A stretch of 64,000 bases of DNA from positions 1 through 64,000 of the forward strand of contig JAHDGY010000002.1 of assembly GCA_020631555.1 (NCBI GenBank), read 5' to 3'. Positions 59,523 through 64,000 of this stretch are shown piece after piece. Position numbers and translations under genes: made by a program. Numbering within the stretch: position 1 is the stretch's first letter; each line of letters opens with the position of its first letter. Below the pieces are notes generated by a model that saw nothing but the letters and a program-made list of their open reading frames with translations, was not told the origin of the DNA and searched no databases. Source of the stretch: Flavobacteriales bacterium (GTDB lineage Bacteria > Bacteroidota > Bacteroidia > Flavobacteriales_D > Parvicellaceae).

Positions 59523-61974
59523 TGATTTCAATTTCAAATGGCGCGTCAGTTGGAGGTAAACATCGCTCATTTTCGCACACCATATAATTGATGTTTCCTT
59601 TAACAACAACCTTACCATTAGCGGGATCGACTTTATTCAACTTGATTTTTTGACGGAAATTAACCTCGTCTTCAAAATAGGTAACATCCATCTTGAATGT
59701 TTCGTCGTAATGCGTGTGCGTCCCAATCTCCACAATTGAATCTAACAGTTCAACCTCATCATTCTGCTCAAAAGTAATTAAAGTTGGAAGCGGACCCTCT
59801 CCCATATCCATGTGTTGCGAATAAGTATGCCACCCTTTGTCAATTTTGCCATGCAAAACCACCTCATATTCTGTTTTACTGATCTTTTCAACACGGTGGT
59901 TCCATTTTACAGGCTCCGGAATATCTACCGCAACCGGTGAATTATCTTGCTTCGCTTCAAACTGAAATCCATCCTCCAGTTTCTTCATGGCATCCAAACC
60001 ACAACTCAACCAGAATACATACTCCGACACATCAGGTGTGTACGCCACTGGATTGTTCAACAACACTTCATTCGGACTCAACAGAGCGTAATAAGGTTGA
60101 GAAACTTTTCCAAATTTAAGTTGTTCAAAAGTCGCCCATTTATCCCCGATGGTATTAATCTTCTTCAGTTTCTTAGAACCATCAACCAAGTCAATAGTGA
60201 CCTCTCCTTGCAATTCTTCTGGCAACTGCTCTAGATCGTCAACGTACAAAGAAACCAGCACATATTTCTCATTGATGATATCAAAAACTTCGCTCTGACT
60301 CCATACTTGGTCCTCCATTCTTCGACAGTTCGTACAAGCGTGTCCTGTAAAATCAACCAGCAATGGTTTACCAGAATTCTTTGACTCTTCTAAGGCTGTT
60401 TCGTAGTCATGATAACATTGGAGTCCATTCGGACATTCCAAGGGGTACGTCCAAGAGTAATTTGGCGGGGGAGCAAGTCCACTCAGTAGAGACAGGGACT
60501 GAAAAGTTCCAGTCTTTGTGTCCAGTTTAAATCCAAACGAAAGATAAACCGCTAGCGCCATGAATAGACCTGCAAGAGAAACTCTTGGGATCCCTATATT
60601 TTTGATTGGGCTATCATGTGGAAATTTAATCCATCCCATCAAGTACGCTGCAATTCCAATTGAACACACAACCCAAATCACTAAGAACGCTTCGTACTTC
60701 ATAATTCCCCAATGCTCCACCAAGTCAGCGGTTGAAAAGAACTTAAACGCCAACGCAACTTCAACAAAACCAAGTACAACTTTAACAGAATTTAGCCATC
60801 CACCTGATTGTGGCAATGAATTTAAAAGTGCCGGAAATGCAGCAAAAATTGTAAAGGGCAGGCCAAGACCAACACCAAATCCAAGCATCGCCATAGTAAT
60901 TGGAACTGGCCCATCTTGCAACGATCCTGCTAAAACTGAACCCAACAAAGGGCCAGTACATGAGAATGAAACTATCGCTAACACAAGCGCCATGAAAACC
61001 ACTCCAACTAAGCCACCCATGTCTGCTGCCTTATCAGCCTTATTTGCCCATGAATTGGGCAATGTGAGTTCGTAATATCCAAAAAATGAAAACGCAAACA
61101 CCAGAAATACAACAAAGAAAATTAAATTAAGTACCGGACCAGCGGCAACTTTATTAAGCATTTCAGGGTCTGTACCCGGCGCGTAAAATGGCAGGCTTAG
61201 TGCCACATAAACAAGAACGATCGAAAATCCGTACAAAATGGCTTTAAAGGTTCCTTTACCCTTCTCATTTCCTCCCTTGGTAAAGAAACTAACCGTAAGG
61301 GGTATCATTGGAAAAACACAAGGAGTAAAAAGTGAAACTAGTCCTCCCCCAAGCCCCAAAAGGAATATCATCCAGAATGATTTGCTTTCTTCTTCTCGTT
61401 CACCACACTCTGGAATCACTGGGCTCGAAAGATTGACATTCTCTACCGGGGGGATAATTGCCAACGTCTTTGCATCCGTTTTGTATTCTACTTTTTGTTC
61501 AATTTCTTTTCCCCTACCAAGATCAATCTGAAAACTGTAATCATTTGGCGGCATACATTCACGGTCATTGCAGACCATAAAATTGACGTTCCCTTTTAGA
61601 ATCTTATCCTCTCCTAAAACTCTAACCTTTTGAATAAACAGACCTTTATTGCTAAAAAAGGCAACCTCCATATTGTCAAAAACGGGTTCCTTCTCAACAT
61701 GAATACCTGATTCTTCGGCCTTACCTATAAGTTCAAAAGCATCGTCCGTTTCAAAAGAAACGTAAGTTGGCAATGGCCCTTCATCACTCATCTCCATAAA
61801 CTGTGAGTAAAGGTGCCATCCCTTTTCAATTTTTGCCTTGATTCTAACCTCATAGTGATCATCTACCTGTTTCGAAACAACAGACCATTCCACTGGTTCG
61901 GAGAATTGTCCGACAGCACTGCACATTACAAATCCAATAAACAAGGTGAAGACAGCCGCAAGAATTCCTTTCAT
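59515..61974 (-). CDS. dsbD: Thiol:disulfide interchange protein DsbD with an extra alpha domain
   Basis: An 819-residue membrane protein that carries electrons from cytoplasmic thioredoxin to the periplasm. Order: signal peptide; alpha domain 1 (residues 20-150, NFMVCNDRECMPPNDY); eight membrane helices (about 205-470, with GGGLVSLFTPCVFPMIPLTV and SFSCTGPLLG supplying the conserved cysteines); a thioredoxin-like gamma domain (about 515-675, DFTGHACTNCRRMED); and a second alpha-type domain (about 690-819, NYMVCENERCLPPTDAPFEI). E. coli DsbD has a single alpha domain, at the N-terminus. A promoter candidate TTACATTTG lies upstream at 62000-62007. The next gene encodes yet another alpha domain. 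Confidence 0.92.
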   Translation of the reverse strand: MKGILAAVFTLFIGFVMCSAVGQFSEPVEWSVVSKQVDDHYEVRIKAKIEKGWHLYSQFMEMSDEGPLPTYVSFETDDAFELIGKAEESGIHVEKEPVFDNMEVAFFSNKGLFIQKVRVLGEDKILKGNVNFMVCNDRECMPPNDYSFQIDLGRGKEIEQKVEYKTDAKTLAIIPPVENVNLSSPVIPECGEREEESKSFWMIFLLGLGGGLVSLFTPCVFPMIPLTVSFFTKGGNEKGKGTFKAILYGFSIVLVYVALSLPFYAPGTDPEMLNKVAAGPVLNLIFFVVFLVFAFSFFGYYELTLPNSWANKADKAADMGGLVGVVFMALVLAIVSFSCTGPLLGSVLAGSLQDGPVPITMAMLGFGVGLGLPFTIFAAFPALLNSLPQSGGWLNSVKVVLGFVEVALAFKFFSTADLVEHWGIMKYEAFLVIWVVCSIGIAAYLMGWIKFPHDSPIKNIGIPRVSLAGLFMALAVYLSFGFKLDTKTGTFQSLSLLSGLAPPPNYSWTYPLECPNGLQCYHDYETALEESKNSGKPLLVDFTGHACTNCRRMEDQVWSQSEVFDIINEKYVLVSLYVDDLEQLPEELQGEVTIDLVDGSKKLKKINTIGDKWATFEQLKFGKVSQPYYALLSPNEVLLNNPVAYTPDVSEYVFWLSCGLDAMKKLEDGFQFEAKQDNSPVAVDIPEPVKWNHRVEKISKTEYEVVLHGKIDKGWHTYSQHMDMGEGPLPTLITFEQNDEVELLDSIVEIGTHTHYDETFKMDVTYFEDEVNFRQKIKLNKVDPANGKVVVKGNINYMVCENERCLPPTDAPFEIEINE

Positions 61975-61999
61975 TAGCTACTCATATTGTTGATAATTC

Positions 62000-62007
62000 C
62001 AAATGTA
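62000..62007 (-). promoter_or_regulatory. Candidate -7 box of dsbD (TACATTTG)
   Basis: Exact TAnnTTTG on the minus strand 26 bases before the dsbD ATG. Upstream -33 is AT-rich without a clean TTG. Confidence 0.4.
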
Positions 62008-62142
62008 ACTAAAAACAAAATGAAAGAATTATATTTTGGCCGACATTTTATACGGTTCTAATCGAAACAAACCTACCGGAGGCAACACAAATGTACAGGG
62101 GCAGTTAAGATTACTCCACAAAATGAGCTTTTAACCGATTGC

Positions 62143-62436
62143 CTAAAGAATTACGTCCACAATTCTTCTGATGGGCATCGTCATTCCACTTTTCAAAACT
62201 ATATGCCTTTGGCCAGTTGCCCAAATAGTGGTCCGGACTTCCTTGAGTCCAATGCTATCCTTAAAGATTATTCTAACCTTCGTATGGTGTAAATTACCCA
62301 ATGAAGTGGCTTGAACTAATTTTTTACGAAGCGATTTAAATTCCGATTCTCCACGGTCCACCGGATCTTTTGGAAAAAACAACTTTATTACCTCTTCTTT
62401 TTCTAACAGTAAAGGACGTGTAGTGTATGAATTCAT
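62143..62436 (-). CDS. Conserved small protein of Bacteroidota, unknown function
   Basis: A 97-residue soluble protein. I recognise the pattern of a small family widespread in this phylum: EEVIKLFFPKDPVDRGESEF, LVQATSLGNLHHTKVRIIF and EVRTTIWATGQRHIVLKSG followed by an IPI-R-I ending. The I/V-rich strands suggest a small beta barrel, perhaps RNA- or ligand-binding, but no function is known. It lies between tilS and dsbD on the same strand, 65 bases from tilS, and could be transcribed from its own promoter. Confidence 0.72.
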   Translation of the reverse strand: MNSYTTRPLLLEKEEVIKLFFPKDPVDRGESEFKSLRKKLVQATSLGNLHHTKVRIIFKDSIGLKEVRTTIWATGQRHIVLKSGMTMPIRRIVDVIL

Positions 62437-62501
62437 AGTCTATCAGTAAAAATTAGAAGTTAAGGATAACCCTTGAGCGATATTAAGAGCGTACGTAAAC
62501 C

Positions 62502-63839
62502 CTACTCGAGGGTTTCAATTTTTAGCACTTTTTTTACCTTTTTTCGAACTTTAAATGAATCGCTTACACGGTGACCAATTACCCAAATTATCTCTCCCAA
62601 TCCGTCCACAAGAACATATATTGACTGCTTTTTTAGTAGGTCGACTTTTTGATCAATCAAGAAATCGCTCACTTTTTTACTCCCCTTCATTCCAAATGGA
62701 ACAAATTTATCGCCTGCAGCCCACTTTCTTACCGTCAATGGCAATGTGATTTTGTCAATATCAACTAGTGCAATAGTTCTTGGAACTTTAAGTTCAATCA
62801 AAGTTTCAATACAAGAAAATTCAAGGGGAACTACGCCTGTTATTTTCGAGGGAATTTGATCGATTTGGAAAGATTCAATGGAGTTAAATTCCAATTTGGA
62901 CCGAACTAAAATCTGGTTCCTGTCAACAACCAGCATGTGGCTTTCCGACTCAAAACTCCTACCCGTATTATTCCAAGCGGACTCCAAATCTGTTATTTGA
63001 CTGTCCGAAAAACCATATTCGTTCAGAATATTCCAAAGCAAAAATTGCTTGTGAGAACTTTCATTCAAAATGAGCTTATCAATTAAAATGATGTCCGATT
63101 CGCGGGCAACACACTTTGCCATTTCTTGCTCGAGTACAGCCTCAACAAATTGTCTGGTTTCTTGAAGGTGCTCTATCGTTTTAGCAACATTCTCGTCAAG
63201 AGACGGATTTATCTCGCGCAAAATTGGTAGTATCTGATTTCTAAGCCTATTCCTTCGGTATTTATTATTCTTATTAGATTCATCCTCTCGAAAATCCAAA
63301 TCGTTAGATCTGGCATAATCAACAATCTCTTGTCTGGTTATATGCAGAAAAGGACGAATTAATTTGTTATGCACAAACTTCATTGCACTCAACCCATTCA
63401 ATCCGGATTTTCGGATAGCGTTTAGAAAAAAGGTTTCAACATTATCGTTTAAATGATGAGCAGTTGCTATTAAATCAAATCCTTCTCGCTTCAAAATCTT
63501 ATCGAAATAAGCATAACGCAGTTTTCTGGCTAGTTGTTGAGTCGATTCTCCTGCAACTTTCATTTCTTCGTTGAATTCTTTGTAAAAAAACTCTACCTCC
63601 AAATTACCGGCTAGTTTTCTTACGAATTCAGCATCTTGAACCGAAGCTTCACCGCGAAGATTAAAATTACAGTGTACTAAACCGATTTGAACTCCTTCCG
63701 CTTTAAGAAGATGAGCAAGGACAGTAGAATCTACTCCTCCACTTACTGCTACCAGCACCCGTTTAAAACGATAGTTTGGGTAGTTATCAACCAGGCCGTT
63801 TCGAACCCTATCCGCTAACTTCACACTTTTCCAAGGCAT
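62502..63839 (-). CDS. tilS: tRNA(Ile)-lysidine synthetase
   Basis: A 445-residue enzyme that converts cytidine 34 of tRNA-Ile(CAU) to lysidine. The P-loop pyrophosphatase motif is VAVSGGVDSTVLAHLL near residue 32. Other family patterns are ATAHHLNDNVETFFLNAIRK and RPFLHITRQEIVDYARSNDL, with the RRNRLRNQILPIL turn. The C-terminal domain begins with LPLTVRKWAAGDKFVPFGMK, SDFLIDQKVDLLKKQSIYVL and ends near EIIWVIGHRVSDSFKVR, so the full-length two-domain form is present. It overlaps the upstream chorismate-binding gene by 32 bases. An ATG start at 63839 fits the family. Confidence 0.93.
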   Translation of the reverse strand: MPWKSVKLADRVRNGLVDNYPNYRFKRVLVAVSGGVDSTVLAHLLKAEGVQIGLVHCNFNLRGEASVQDAEFVRKLAGNLEVEFFYKEFNEEMKVAGESTQQLARKLRYAYFDKILKREGFDLIATAHHLNDNVETFFLNAIRKSGLNGLSAMKFVHNKLIRPFLHITRQEIVDYARSNDLDFREDESNKNNKYRRNRLRNQILPILREINPSLDENVAKTIEHLQETRQFVEAVLEQEMAKCVARESDIILIDKLILNESSHKQFLLWNILNEYGFSDSQITDLESAWNNTGRSFESESHMLVVDRNQILVRSKLEFNSIESFQIDQIPSKITGVVPLEFSCIETLIELKVPRTIALVDIDKITLPLTVRKWAAGDKFVPFGMKGSKKVSDFLIDQKVDLLKKQSIYVLVDGLGEIIWVIGHRVSDSFKVRKKVKKVLKIETLE

Positions 63840-64000
63840 TTACAACGGAGCGAAGTTTAACTTGAGTCTCTTCGTACTCCTCTTCTGGGTCAGATTTATC
63901 GGTAATGGCACCTCCAACCATAAGCGAGAGGTAATTGCGTTGAGCGTTATAAACTATCGATCTTATAACCACATTGAAATCGAAATTTCCATCAGGAGCA
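63808..64000 (-). CDS. C-terminal end of a chorismate-binding enzyme (PabB/TrpE type), partial
   Basis: The last 63 codons of a gene that runs out of the window at its 5' side. The end reads PDGNFDFNVVIRSIVYNAQ followed by LSLMVGGAITDKSDPEEEYE, the typical close of aminodeoxychorismate synthase component I, anthranilate synthase component I and isochorismate synthase proteins. Which of these it is cannot be said from the tail; beside tilS in this phylum it is often labelled anthranilate synthase component I family. The stop at 63808-63810 lies 32 bases inside tilS, so the two are coupled. Confidence 0.8.
   Translation of the reverse strand, partial: APDGNFDFNVVIRSIVYNAQRNYLSLMVGGAITDKSDPEEEYEETQVKLRSVVNALEKCEVSG

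Noticed and set aside
1..64000. CRISPR arrays, rRNA genes, insertion sequences with terminal repeats
   Set aside because: No regularly spaced repeats of 25-40 bases, no rRNA signature and no transposase reading frame was seen.

Overview
The window comes from the chromosome of a member of the Bacteroidota, most likely a gliding or Flavobacteriales-type lineage. The evidence is gldD-gldE beside ssb and mutY, a type IX secretion (T9SS) C-terminal sorting domain with a SprB-like repeat, DUF4271 and DUF4296 proteins, AcnB-type aconitase, few Shine-Dalgarno sites, and several upstream matches to the Bacteroidota -7 promoter box TAnnTTTG. All identifications rest on reading motifs; no database search was possible.

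Region 1 (1-13075) is the right-hand part of an integrated phage-like element ending at the 3' end of a tRNA-Arg(CCU) gene. A leftward operon, probably transcribed from a good host-type promoter at 8537-8567, runs through a two-domain GroES-like protein, a DNA cytosine-5 methyltransferase (Dcm), a small acidic protein, a RuvC-like nuclease, an unknown protein, the large terminase, the portal protein and two primase-related proteins (VirE-N and PriCT-2 types). Nearly all junctions are 1-4 nt overlaps. It ends at a perfect 15-bp-arm hairpin (139-168). A rightward arm (9065-12887) holds a winged-helix protein, a small membrane protein, an ArdA-like antirestriction protein, small unknown proteins, a winged-helix/resolvase-like protein and an excisionase-like HTH protein. 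Terminase and portal resemble those of long-terminase Bacteroidota phages, including crAss-like phages. No capsid, tail or integrase gene lies inside the window. The most striking observation is that a second reading frame inside dcm carries its own recognisable family motifs, so the same DNA appears to encode two conserved proteins.

Region 2 (13076-23807) is core genome: tRNA-Arg, metG, gpsA, gldD, gldE, ssb, mutY, an HU-family gene, a 30-residue COX24-like basic protein, rng and a histidine kinase. Region 3 (23821-35901) holds an AsmA-like protein, a cation/proton antiporter, rseP, purD, a probable structured RNA between purD and hemD, hemD, a DUF4271 gene, a small His-rich lipoprotein, a LysM remnant, a WYL-less winged-helix protein, a TPR-HTH regulator and tRNA-Val.

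Region 4 (35980-49639) has a glycosyltransferase and wecB, acnB, a frameshifted serine beta-lactamase-like pseudogene, a membrane/YceI fusion, a T9SS-exported protein, a two-component system and a secreted protein usually labelled asparagine synthetase B. Region 5 (49697-64000) has dnaB, a twice-frameshifted lipoprotein gene, a Bax inhibitor-1 family gene, a QueD-like gene, polyprenol-phosphate mannosyltransferase, pyrC, a DUF4296 lipoprotein, an NAD-dependent epimerase, tyrS, a DsbD system with three copies of its alpha domain, a conserved small protein, tilS and the 3' end of a chorismate-binding enzyme. The frameshifts lie in or near short A or T runs, so sequencing error and true decay cannot be separated here.
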